Shown here in pieces: positions 9,771-18,580 of a stretch of 64,000 nucleotides of DNA. The notes beneath the pieces were generated by a model. That model did no database searches and was not told where the DNA came from. It was given only the letters and a program-made list of their open reading frames with translations. Both the position numbers and the translations under genes were made by a program. Numbering within the stretch: the stretch's first letter is position 1; every line of letters starts with the position of its first letter. The stretch comes from Burkholderia diffusa (GTDB lineage: Bacteria; Pseudomonadota; Gammaproteobacteria; Burkholderiales; Burkholderiaceae), in assembly GCF_001718315.1 (NCBI RefSeq), contig NZ_CP013362.1, forward strand, positions 2,542,001 through 2,606,000. Direction: 5' to 3'.

Positions 9771-10862
9771 TTACGTATTTTGAACAACGATCGACGGGAA
9801 CTTCGACGTCATGTCGCGCGCGCGCTCGGCGATCGCCAGCGCGACCCCGCGCGCGATGTCGCGGTAGCGCCGCGCCAGCGCGCCATCCGGTTCGGCCACG
9901 ACCGTCGGCATGCCACTGTCGGCGCGCTCGCGGATCGCGATGTCGAGCGGCAGGCTGCCGAGCACGGTCACGCCGTAATCCTGCGCCATCCGCTCGGCGC
10001 CGCCCGCGCCGAAGATGTGCTCTTCGTGGCCGCAGTTCGAGCAGATGTGGATGCTCATGTTCTCGACGATACCAAGGATCGGAATCCCGACCTTCTCGAA
10101 CATCTTCAGGCCCTTCTTCGCGTCGAGCAGCGCGATGTCCTGCGGCGTCGTCACGATCACGGCGCCCGTCACCGGCACGCGCTGCGCGAGCGTGAGCTGG
10201 ATGTCGCCCGTGCCCGGCGGCATGTCGACGATCAGGTAGTCGAGCTCGCGCCAGTTGGTCTGCCGCAGCAACTGCTCGAGCGCCGACGTGGCCATCGGAC
10301 CGCGCCACACCATCGGGTTGTCTTCCTCGATCAGGAAGCCGATCGAGTTTGCCTGCAGCCCATGGCCGACCAGCGGATTCATCGACTGGTTGTCCGGCGA
10401 CTCGGGGCGCTGGCCGTGAATGCCGAGCATGGTCGGCAGCGACGGACCGTAGATGTCAGCGTCGAGAATGCCGACCGACGCGCCTTCCGCGGCAAGCGCG
10501 AGCGCGAGGTTCACGGCCGTCGTGCTCTTGCCGACGCCGCCCTTGCCCGATGCGACCGCGACGATGTTCTTCACGTTCGGCAGCAGCTTCACACCGCGCT
10601 GGACCGTGTGCGCGACGATCTCCTGCGACACGGCGACGCGCGCGTCGCGCACGCCCGGCACGGCCTTCAGCGCATCGGCGATGCGCGCGCGCACGTCGTC
10701 GTGCTGGCTGCGCGCGGGATAGCCGAGCACCACGTCGACCGCCACGGCGTCGCCGTCGATCGCGACGTTGCGCACGCCCTTGTTCGCCGCGTACGGACGG
10801 CCGGTATTAGGGTCGACGACAGCCGCCAGTGCGGCGTCGACGTGTGCCCGGTCAATGCTCAT
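9771..10862 (-). CDS. apbC: Iron-sulfur cluster carrier protein ApbC/Mrp
   Basis: The 363-residue P-loop ATPase of the Mrp/NBP35 family holds and transfers Fe-S clusters to apoproteins in the cytosol. An N-terminal MIP18/DUF59-like domain (about 1-85) precedes the deviant Walker A SGKGGVGKST (about 105). The C-terminal CSNC motif (about 279) is the cluster-binding CxxC of the dimer. ATG 10862 is chosen because it begins the conserved MIP18 domain; the frame is open upstream but without family similarity. It diverges from the OmpA lipoprotein gene. Confidence 0.95.
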   Translation of the reverse strand: MSIDRAHVDAALAAVVDPNTGRPYAANKGVRNVAIDGDAVAVDVVLGYPARSQHDDVRARIADALKAVPGVRDARVAVSQEIVAHTVQRGVKLLPNVKNIVAVASGKGGVGKSTTAVNLALALAAEGASVGILDADIYGPSLPTMLGIHGQRPESPDNQSMNPLVGHGLQANSIGFLIEEDNPMVWRGPMATSALEQLLRQTNWRELDYLIVDMPPGTGDIQLTLAQRVPVTGAVIVTTPQDIALLDAKKGLKMFEKVGIPILGIVENMSIHICSNCGHEEHIFGAGGAERMAQDYGVTVLGSLPLDIAIRERADSGMPTVVAEPDGALARRYRDIARGVALAIAERARDMTSKFPSIVVQNT

Positions 10863-11215
10863 TGAAACTCCGTGAAAACGTTTTTCTCTCGCGCAAACGT
10901 CAAGAAATATCAAATAACGCTGCGAAAATCGGGAAAAGTGAAAGAATCTGTTGCATGCCATTGCGCGAACGCGCGGGTCGGAGCAATCTTCGCGTGCGGC
11001 ATGCTATGGGGCCAAATCGGCTACCAACCGCCTATATTGTAGAGGCTGATGCGTCGCCCTGTCCGGAACAGCCCCGCTGGCGAACAGGGCATGCAGCCGC
11101 CTCGGCGGCTGCCGCGGGCACGGGCTTGCCCTTCCTTTTTCGGGTGTCCGTGCAGGGAGCCGTAACTGTTGTTTGTCGTCGTTGTCGACTCGTTCAACCA
11201 AGAGAGGAATCCAAG
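10863..11215. other. Divergent intergenic region apbC / OmpA-lipoprotein
   Basis: This 353-bp gap has an AT-rich start (10880-10955), likely the apbC promoter side. It also holds a short GC hairpin (CCCTGTCCG...CGAACAGGG, about 11058-11087) and, before the plus-strand gene, the strong Shine-Dalgarno AGAGAGGA at 11201. TATATTGTAG at about 11032 is a possible -10 for the plus strand. I see no convincing gene in it. Confidence 0.4.
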
Positions 11216-11857
11216 ATGAACATGAAAATCGCGACTCGCCTGTCCGTCTTCGCACTCGCCGGCGCGCTGCTGGCAGGCTGCGCCACGCAGCAAGGCAACA
11301 ATACGGCCGTGGGCACCGGCACGGGTGCGGCGCTGGGCGCGGGCATCGGCGCACTGGCCGGTGGCGGCAAGGGCGCGGCGATCGGCGCGGGCGTCGGCGC
11401 ACTGGTCGGCGGCGTGACGGGTTACAACTGGCAAGCGATCAAGAACAAGCTCGCGCCGTCGGCAGCCAAGACGGGCACGCAGGTGACCGAGCAGCCGGAC
11501 GGCTCGCTGAAGCTGAACGTGCCGAGCTCGGTGACGTTCGCGACGAACCAGTACGCGATCACGCCGGCCTTCACGCCGCTGCTGAACGACCTGGCGACGA
11601 CGCTGAACCAGAACCCGCAAGTGACGGCATCGATCGTCGGCTACACGGACAGCACGGGCTCGGCACAGCTGAACCAGACGCTGTCGCAGAACCGTGCGCA
11701 GAGCGTCGTGAACGCGCTGGTGCAGCGCGGCGTCGCCGGCGGCCGCCTGTCGGCACAAGGCATGGGCGCGTCGAACCCGATCGCGGACAACGCGACCGAA
11801 GCCGGCCGCGCGCAAAACCGCCGCGTCGAGATCTACCTGCGCGCAGCACAGCAGTAA
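11216..11857 (+). CDS. OmpA-family lipoprotein (YiaD-like)
   Basis: The 213-residue protein has a lipobox (LLAGC, about residues 18-22), a glycine-zipper segment (GTGTGAALGAGIGALAGGGK..., about 35-70) and a C-terminal OmpA/MotB peptidoglycan-binding domain (about 100-213). The domain is recognised by TDSTGSAQLNQTLSQNRA and the closing RAQNRRVEIYL. It is predicted to link the outer membrane to peptidoglycan. The start was set by the AGAGAGGA ribosome-binding site 7 bp upstream; the frame continues open to 10829 but that part has no signal peptide. It is monocistronic, with a terminator before metG. Confidence 0.93.
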   Translation: MNMKIATRLSVFALAGALLAGCATQQGNNTAVGTGTGAALGAGIGALAGGGKGAAIGAGVGALVGGVTGYNWQAIKNKLAPSAAKTGTQVTEQPDGSLKLNVPSSVTFATNQYAITPAFTPLLNDLATTLNQNPQVTASIVGYTDSTGSAQLNQTLSQNRAQSVVNALVQRGVAGGRLSAQGMGASNPIADNATEAGRAQNRRVEIYLRAAQQ

Positions 11858-12031
11858 GCATCGCCGCGAGAGGACGAGACGGGGGCGCACGCCCCCGCCG
11901 CACAAGGCTTCCAGCGGGATCCGTAACAAATCGAAAAAAATTTCGAACTTCTGTCGCGGCCTGCGGTCTGTCTTTACGGTACGCGGCTGGCGCAGCCGGC
12001 GCGTCACCATTCTCCTCTTGTCGTTGTTGCT

Positions 12032-12060
12032 CCGGGGCCGTATCCGCCCCGGTTTTTTTT
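12032..12060 (+). terminator. Strong Rho-independent terminator upstream of metG
   Basis: CCGGGGC and GCCCCGG form a 7-bp GC stem, followed directly by eight T residues. It ends transcripts from the OmpA lipoprotein side before the metG promoter. Confidence 0.9.
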
Positions 12061-12177
12061 GCCCGGAATTCGTATGCTGCGCCGCAGCATCACACCGCCG
12101 GGCACGCCTCCACCGCGGCCCCGCCCCTTGCGGCGTCCGATCCACGCCGCCCGCGCCGGCTGACCTGCCCGCGCCCC

Positions 12178-12186
12178 TGCTAGAAT
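12178..12186 (+). promoter_or_regulatory. Probable extended -10 of the metG promoter
   Basis: TGCTAGAAT lies 40 bp before the metG ATG and is identical to the argH element. A poor -35 candidate (CTGACC) lies about 15 bp upstream, in line with an extended -10 promoter. Confidence 0.6.
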
Positions 12187-12225
12187 CGCAGTTTCCGTCG
12201 TTTCAGCCGTTCTTCTACAGACCCT

Positions 12226-14388
12226 ATGTCCGCATCCGACCTCACTTCCGTGCAGGCCGCGGCGCCGCAAGGCAGCCGCCAGATCCTCGTTACGTCCGCA
12301 CTGCCCTATGCCAACGGCCAGATCCACATCGGCCATCTGGTCGAGTACATCCAGACCGACATCTGGGTGCGGACGCTGCGAATGCACGGCCACGAGGTCT
12401 ACTACATCGGCGCCGACGACACGCACGGCACGCCGGTCATGCTGCGCGCGGAGAAAGAAGGCCTCACGCCGAAGCAACTGATCGATCGCGTATGGACCGA
12501 GCACAAGCGCGATTTCGACAGCTTCGGCGTGTCGTTCGACAATTTCTACTCGACCGACTCGGACGAAAACCGCGTGCTCAGCGAGAAGATCTACCTCGCG
12601 CTGAAGGAGAACGATCTGATCGCCGAGCGCGAGATCGAGCAGGCGTACGACCCGGTCAAGGAAATGTTCCTGCCGGACCGCTTCATCAAGGGCGAATGCC
12701 CGAAATGCCACGCGAAGGACCAGTACGGCGACAACTGCGAAGTGTGCGGTTCGACCTATCTGCCGACCGAACTGCTGAACCCGTACTCGGTCGTGTCCGG
12801 TGCGACGCCGGTGCGCAAGACGTCGACGCACTACTTTTTCCGCCTGTCGGACCCGCGCTGCGAGTCGTTCCTGCGCGAATGGGTCAGCGGCCTCGCCCAG
12901 CCCGAAGCCACCAACAAGATGCGCGAATGGCTCGGCGAAGCCGGCGAAGCCCGCCTCGCCGACTGGGACATCTCGCGCGACGCGCCGTACTTCGGCTTCG
13001 AGATCCCGGGCGCGCCCGGCAAGTACTTCTATGTGTGGCTGGACGCGCCGGTCGGTTATTACGCGAGCTTCAAGAACCTGTGCGACCGCAAGGGCATCGA
13101 CTTCGACGCGTGGATCCGGTCGGGCTCGACCTCCGAGCAGTACCACTTCATCGGCAAGGACATCCTGTATTTCCACACGCTGTTCTGGCCGGCGATGCTC
13201 GAATTCTCGGGCCATCGCACGCCGACCAACGTGTTCGCGCACGGCTTCCTGACGGTCGACGGCGCGAAGATGTCGAAGTCGCGGGGCACGTTCATCACCG
13301 CGCAGAGCTACATCGACACCGGCCTGAACCCGGAATGGCTGCGCTATTACTTCGCCGCGAAGCTGAACGCGACGATGGAAGACATCGATCTGAACCTCGA
13401 CGACTTCCAGGCGCGCGTGAACAGCGATCTCGTCGGCAAGTACGTGAACATCGCAAGCCGCGCTGCCGGCTTCCTGCTCAAGCGCTTCGACGGCCGCGTG
13501 CAGGACAGCGCGATGAACCATCCGCTCGTCGCGAAGCTGCGCGATGCGATTCCCGCGATCGCCGCGCACTACGAAGCGCGTGAATACAGCCGCGCGCTGC
13601 GCCAGACGATGGAACTCGCCGACGAAGTGAACGCGTACGTCGACGGTGCGAAGCCGTGGGAACTCGCGAAGGATCCGGCCAATGCGGTCGCGCTGCACGA
13701 AACCTGCAGCGTGAGCCTCGAGGCGTTCCGCCTGCTGTCGCTCGCGCTGAAGCCGGTGATGCCGCGCGTGGCCGAAGCCGTCGAGGCCTTCTTCGGGATC
13801 GCGCCGCTCACGTGGGCCGACGCCGCGAAGCCGCTGTCGTCCACGCAGCCGATCAAGGCGTACCAGCACCTGATGACGCGGGTCGATCCGAAGCAGATCG
13901 ACGCGCTGCTCGCCGCGAACCGCGATTCGCTGCAGGCCGAGGCCAGCGGCGCCGCTGCCGCGGGCGCGGCCGCCGCCAACGCCGCGAAGGACGGCAAGAG
14001 CGCCAAGGCGAACGCGAAGGCGGCCGCCGCGAACGCTGCCGACGACGGTCCGATCTCGATCGACGATTTCGCGAAGGTCGACCTGCGCATCGCGAAGATC
14101 GTCGCGTGCCAGGCCGTCGAAGGCTCGGACAAGCTGCTGCAGCTCACGCTCGACGTCGGCGAGGAAAAGACCCGCAACGTGTTCTCGGGCATCAAGTCCG
14201 CGTACCAGCCCGAACAGCTCGTCGGCAAGCTGACGGTGATGGTCGCGAACCTCGCGCCGCGCAAGATGAAGTTCGGGCTGTCCGAAGGGATGGTGCTCGC
14301 CGCATCGGCGGCCGACGAGAAGGCCGAACCGGGCCTCTACATCCTCGAGCCGCACAGCGGCGCGAAGCCCGGCATGCGAGTGAAGTAA
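12226..14388 (+). CDS. metG: Methionyl-tRNA synthetase
   Basis: The 720-residue class I synthetase charges tRNA-Met. The HIGH-type motif is HIGH within QIHIGHL (about residue 36). The zinc-knuckle Cys pairs are CPKC and CEVC (about 157-173), and the KMSKS loop is KMSKSRG (about 348). An anticodon-binding domain follows. An unusually Ala/Lys-rich low-complexity linker (about 570-607) leads to a C-terminal EMAP/Trbp111-type tRNA-binding domain ([30 protein letters not shown]), which also dimerises the enzyme. It lies between its own promoter and a strong terminator. Confidence 0.98.
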   Translation: MSASDLTSVQAAAPQGSRQILVTSALPYANGQIHIGHLVEYIQTDIWVRTLRMHGHEVYYIGADDTHGTPVMLRAEKEGLTPKQLIDRVWTEHKRDFDSFGVSFDNFYSTDSDENRVLSEKIYLALKENDLIAEREIEQAYDPVKEMFLPDRFIKGECPKCHAKDQYGDNCEVCGSTYLPTELLNPYSVVSGATPVRKTSTHYFFRLSDPRCESFLREWVSGLAQPEATNKMREWLGEAGEARLADWDISRDAPYFGFEIPGAPGKYFYVWLDAPVGYYASFKNLCDRKGIDFDAWIRSGSTSEQYHFIGKDILYFHTLFWPAMLEFSGHRTPTNVFAHGFLTVDGAKMSKSRGTFITAQSYIDTGLNPEWLRYYFAAKLNATMEDIDLNLDDFQARVNSDLVGKYVNIASRAAGFLLKRFDGRVQDSAMNHPLVAKLRDAIPAIAAHYEAREYSRALRQTMELADEVNAYVDGAKPWELAKDPANAVALHETCSVSLEAFRLLSLALKPVMPRVAEAVEAFFGIAPLTWADAAKPLSSTQPIKAYQHLMTRVDPKQIDALLAANRDSLQAEASGAAAAGAAAANAAKDGKSAKANAKAAAANAADDGPISIDDFAKVDLRIAKIVACQAVEGSDKLLQLTLDVGEEKTRNVFSGIKSAYQPEQLVGKLTVMVANLAPRKMKFGLSEGMVLAASAADEKAEPGLYILEPHSGAKPGMRVK

Positions 14389-14413
14389 GCCGCACGCACG
14401 CCGCTTGCACGAG

Positions 14414-14448
14414 AAAGCCCCGCACCCATGGCGTGCGGGGCTTTTTTT
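14414..14448 (+). terminator. Rho-independent terminator of metG
   Basis: AAAGCCCCGCAC and GTGCGGGGCTTT form a 12-bp perfect stem with a seven-base loop and a T-run to 14448. It lies between convergent metG and tamB and may also work on the minus strand. Confidence 0.92.
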
Positions 14449-14523
14449 ATGTCCGCAACCGGGCCGACGGACGGCGATGCGAGCGACGACGACGAATCCG
14501 GCGCGTGCCGGCGTGCCGCAGTG

Positions 14524-17500
14524 TCACCGCTGGCTGAACCAGCGATCGAAGCGCCGCGTGTAGTTCAGGTCGACGCCCTGGAACGTGCCGCCGTATGCGG
14601 ACACCGACCAGAAGCGCGTCAGGTTGATCGTCGCCTTGAACGCGTTGCTCGCCGACTGCAGGCCCTGCTCGAAGCCGAGCACGAAGCGCTCGTTGATCGC
14701 CTTCGACACCTGGATGACCTGCGGATCGGTCAGCCCGACATCGCTGCGGCCGATCGAGAATTCGTCGAGCCCGAAGGTCTGCGCAACACGCTTGCCGGTC
14801 ACGCTGCCCAGCAGCGCGAGCGCCGCCGTCATCGTGCCCTGCTGGCCCACGTTGTTGCCCTGATCGGTGCCGTGGCCGAACAGCAGCCACGACAGTTTTT
14901 CGTTGTCGGTGACGTTGGGTTCCGACACCAGCTTCACCGTCAGCGCCTGGATCGTGCCGGTGACCTGCACGCCGGCCTCGACTTCCTGGTTGCGCCGCAT
15001 CGCGAGGATGTTCACGCCCGGATTCGACACGGGGCCGTTGAACGTGAAGAAGCCGTTCTCGACCGCGAGCTTGCGGCCGAACGACGTGTACGTGGACCCT
15101 TCGGTCACGCGCACGTTGCCGACCGCGCGCAGCGGCACGCCCGGCGCGCTCATCACGGTAATCGTGCCGCGCAGCCCGAGATCCGCGCCGTGCCCCTTGA
15201 AGCGGAAGTTGTTGCCGAGGCCGATGTCGATGTTCGCGCGCGGCGCAAGCGACGGCGCCGGCTTGTTCTCGACCTTCTGCGGCTTCGCGACCGCCGTGCC
15301 GGTCGGCGTCTCGCCGCGCACGGTCCCGTCGGGGCGCACCACGACGACATCGTCGGACAAGTGCGGCGCGGCGTCCTCCGGCAGGTCGAACAACGCACGG
15401 TCGACGACGAACTTGCCGTCGATCGACAGCGCGCCGCGCGGCCCGTCGTTCGCGACGGTCGCCTTGCCCGACAGCGACAGCTTGCGGTCCGGCGCCGCGA
15501 ATAGCTCGAGCTTGTCCGCGACGATGCTCGCGGTCAGGTCCGGCGCCTCGCCGTCGAGCCGCACGCGGCCGATCGCGCGCAGCGTGCCGTCGCCGCCGTG
15601 GAACTCGACCTGCTGGAATTCGACGAGGTTCTCCGCGAGCTTCACGCGCACGATGCCGTCCTTCAGCTGCACGCCCTGGTCGACGAGCGTCGCGGACAGG
15701 TCGTCGCCCGTCAGCATGCCCGACACGTTCGGCTTCACCGGCGTGCCCGCGATCGTCAGCTTCAGCGCCGCGCGCCCGCCAAGCAGGTAGCTGGGCCCGA
15801 ACAGGTTGCCGGTCGCCTTCAGCGACGGGATGTCGGCGTCGATGCGGCCGGCGAGCGGGCCGTCGTCGACGACGCCGAACACGCCGTCGCGCAGCGCGAA
15901 CGGCACGGTGACATTCGCGTCGAGCGTGCCGACGCGGTTCGCCTTCGCGAGCGCCACCACGTTGAGCCGGTTGCCGGGTGCAAAACTCGCGCGCGCCGAC
16001 AGGTCGGTCAGCCCGAGCGACGCGATGCCGCGGCCGGTCTCGATCGTCACGTCGCCGCCGCGCCGCTTCACCTGCACGTAGCCCGTCGCATTCGCGCCGA
16101 GCGAGAAATCCCAGTCGGCATCGAGCACGACGTCGGTGCGCACCGGCGGCCGCTGGCCCGTCAACTCCTGGCGGATCTCGAGGAAGCGCGCGACCGACGC
16201 GCCGCGCACGGCGCCTGCCGAGCGCATCTGGCCGTGATCGAACACGAACGACTTCAGGTCGATCGTCGCGCCTTCGAGCGTGAGCCGCGTCGCGCCGAGC
16301 GTCACGCGGCCCGCGCCCGCCGACACGGTGAGCGGCGACTGCAGGGCCACCGCCGGCGTGCCGCGGTTCGCGAGGCGCGTGACGGTGCCGTCCCAGCGCA
16401 TCCCGTCGCGATTCTCGACCACGCCCCCGTTCGCCGCGAGCGCCAGATCGATCACGCGGCCGTCGGCCGTCCCGATCGCCGACGCGTCGAGCGTGTGCTT
16501 CGCGCGCGTGCCGTCGAGGTTCGCGCGCAGCGATTTCAATTGCAGCGAGCCGAGCGCGATGTCCGTCGCGTCGGCCGTGAACACGAGCGCACCGTGCGCA
16601 CCGTCGCGGATGTCGGCGCGGCCCTGCGCGGCACCGACCCGGTTCGAGCCGACCACGACGTGCTGGGCCTTGTAGGTGCCCGTCACGTTCGGATGCGCGA
16701 AGCTGCCGGTCAGCTCGCCCTGCGCCTGCACGAGCCCCTGCACGCCGAAGCCGAGCCGGTCGAGCTCCGGCGCGTCGACAACGAAGCGCAGCCGGTCGCC
16801 CGGCGCGCCGAAACTGCCGCGCAGGTCGACATGGTTGCCCGCGATCGACAGGTTCGCGTTGCTCGGCAGGATCCGCGCGCCGGCGAGCTGCACGACGCCG
16901 GCGCCGGTCAGCGGTACGCCGTCGTAGAGGCTGTCGCCGAGCTTGAAGGTCGCCTTCGTCGACACCTGCGGCGCGAACGCGCCGGAGGCCGTCAGCGTGC
17001 CCGATACGCGCGTCTCGCCGCGCCGGGCCGGCGCCTTGGCCGTTGCCTTCGCCGTTTTGGCGACCGGCTTGCCGCCGCCCGCGCCCGGCGCGCTCATCGC
17101 GGCAAGCAGCAGCGGATCGAACGCGGTCAGCGTCGCCTTCGCGTCATAGCTCGAATGCGCGTCGTGACGGAACACGCCGGTCAGGTCGATCCGGCCCTTG
17201 CCCGCCGTCACGCGCGCATCGGTCAGCACCGTCTGCTGGCGCGTCAGCGCGACCTTCGCGCGCGCGCCGAGCGCGAGCTTCGGATCGTTCAGGTCGAAGT
17301 CGACGGTCGTCGCGTCGCCGGCGAGCGTGACGTCGAGCGGGCCGCCAAGGCGCATCGGCCGCAACTCGGCGACGAATGCATTGAGGTCGAGGTTCGCGAC
17401 CTTCAGGTCGAAGCGGCCCTTGCCGCCGGTCAGCGTGCCGCCGCCGGTCACGCTGCCGTCGCGGATCAGCTTCAGCGCGAGGCCGTCGATCCGCTGCGCG

Positions 17501-18552
17501 TGCGCGTCGAGATTGACGGTCGCATGTGCGTCGACGACGGGCAGCAGATGTTCGACGAGCGTGCCGGGCTTCGCGTTGACGATCGACACCGGGCCGGTCA
17601 CCGCGAACCCCTTCGCATGCGCGGCCACGGGCGCCAGCTCCGCGCGCACCGCGAGATCGGCGGCCGGTGCGCCCGGCGCGATCGCCTGCGGGTTCACGTG
17701 ATCGAACGCGAGCGACGCGCGCGTGAGCGGCACCGCGCCGAACGGCGCGGCCTCGACGTGCGCGCGCCCGTTCAGCTTCATCCCGCTCGCGGTAACGTCG
17801 GCGACGAGCGCTTCGAGCGAGCCCGATACGTTCGCGCTCGCGTTGACCGGTTCGTCCGCGAGCTTGCCCACGTAGGTCGCGTTGCCCGTCAGCGCGAACG
17901 GCTTCACGCCGTCGAGCTTCGCGCGTGCGGTCAGCGCGCCGTACGGCGTATCGATGCCGTCGAGCGCCAGTTCATGGTGACGGCCGTCGCTGCGGCCGTT
18001 CAGCGCGAGATGGTCGAGCTGCGTCGTCGAGCCGCCTTCGTGAATCGCCAGGTGATCGACGCGCAGGTCGTCGATCCGCAATTGCAGCGGCAGGCTCAGG
18101 TCCTGCGGCGTCGCGGACGGCGTCGACGGACCCGGCGCGATGCGCACATCGATCGTGCCCGCGCGAAGGTAGTCGACGGTCAGCCGCCACGGCGCGCGGG
18201 TCAGCGCCCAGCGGCCGTCGAGCCGGTCGATCCGCACTTCGGTGCCGGCGCCGCGAGGGCTCGTCCACGCGAAGCCGCGCAGCCGCACGCCCGTCGCGAG
18301 CGCGCCGCCGTCCAGCGTGCCGGCCAGCCGGCCGCCCAGCACACGCACGGCGGTCTGCCACGCAAGCCGCGTGCCGCGCTCGGTCGTCGCCGCGGCCAGC
18401 ACGAGGCCGGCTGCAAGCACGGCGAGCAGCACGACCGTCGCGAGCGTCCACGCGAGGATCCGGCCCGCACGCACGCGGCGCGGCGCGGGCTGCGGCGCGT
18501 CGGGCGCGTCCGGGTCGTGAGGCGGCGGCGTGTCGTTAGGATCCTTCGTCAT
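14524..18552 (-). CDS. tamB: Translocation and assembly module subunit TamB
   Basis: The 1342-residue protein has an N-terminal transmembrane anchor (about 32-55, LAWTLATVVLLAVLAAGLVL) after a Pro/Asp-rich cytoplasmic tail. A very long beta-helical AsmA-like body follows, with the C-terminal TamB/DUF490 domain (about 1000-1342, ending FDRWFSQR). TamB spans the periplasm from the inner membrane to TamA, and AsmA-like family members are linked to phospholipid transport to the outer membrane. The gene begins 28 bp after tamA, so the two form an operon. Length is typical of betaproteobacteria. Confidence 0.95.
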   Translation of the reverse strand: MTKDPNDTPPPHDPDAPDAPQPAPRRVRAGRILAWTLATVVLLAVLAAGLVLAAATTERGTRLAWQTAVRVLGGRLAGTLDGGALATGVRLRGFAWTSPRGAGTEVRIDRLDGRWALTRAPWRLTVDYLRAGTIDVRIAPGPSTPSATPQDLSLPLQLRIDDLRVDHLAIHEGGSTTQLDHLALNGRSDGRHHELALDGIDTPYGALTARAKLDGVKPFALTGNATYVGKLADEPVNASANVSGSLEALVADVTASGMKLNGRAHVEAAPFGAVPLTRASLAFDHVNPQAIAPGAPAADLAVRAELAPVAAHAKGFAVTGPVSIVNAKPGTLVEHLLPVVDAHATVNLDAHAQRIDGLALKLIRDGSVTGGGTLTGGKGRFDLKVANLDLNAFVAELRPMRLGGPLDVTLAGDATTVDFDLNDPKLALGARAKVALTRQQTVLTDARVTAGKGRIDLTGVFRHDAHSSYDAKATLTAFDPLLLAAMSAPGAGGGKPVAKTAKATAKAPARRGETRVSGTLTASGAFAPQVSTKATFKLGDSLYDGVPLTGAGVVQLAGARILPSNANLSIAGNHVDLRGSFGAPGDRLRFVVDAPELDRLGFGVQGLVQAQGELTGSFAHPNVTGTYKAQHVVVGSNRVGAAQGRADIRDGAHGALVFTADATDIALGSLQLKSLRANLDGTRAKHTLDASAIGTADGRVIDLALAANGGVVENRDGMRWDGTVTRLANRGTPAVALQSPLTVSAGAGRVTLGATRLTLEGATIDLKSFVFDHGQMRSAGAVRGASVARFLEIRQELTGQRPPVRTDVVLDADWDFSLGANATGYVQVKRRGGDVTIETGRGIASLGLTDLSARASFAPGNRLNVVALAKANRVGTLDANVTVPFALRDGVFGVVDDGPLAGRIDADIPSLKATGNLFGPSYLLGGRAALKLTIAGTPVKPNVSGMLTGDDLSATLVDQGVQLKDGIVRVKLAENLVEFQQVEFHGGDGTLRAIGRVRLDGEAPDLTASIVADKLELFAAPDRKLSLSGKATVANDGPRGALSIDGKFVVDRALFDLPEDAAPHLSDDVVVVRPDGTVRGETPTGTAVAKPQKVENKPAPSLAPRANIDIGLGNNFRFKGHGADLGLRGTITVMSAPGVPLRAVGNVRVTEGSTYTSFGRKLAVENGFFTFNGPVSNPGVNILAMRRNQEVEAGVQVTGTIQALTVKLVSEPNVTDNEKLSWLLFGHGTDQGNNVGQQGTMTAALALLGSVTGKRVAQTFGLDEFSIGRSDVGLTDPQVIQVSKAINERFVLGFEQGLQSASNAFKATINLTRFWSVSAYGGTFQGVDLNYTRRFDRWFSQR

Positions 18553-18580
18553 GCGGTTCGTCGTGGCTCTTGCAACACGT

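Larger units (their letters stand above)
11858..12225 (+). other. Intergenic region OmpA-lipoprotein / metG
   Basis: This 368-bp gap holds a GC hairpin just after the OmpA gene (GGGGGCG/CGCCCCC, about 11880), a strong terminator at 12032-12060 and the metG promoter at 12178. Nothing else coding is evident. Confidence 0.5.
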
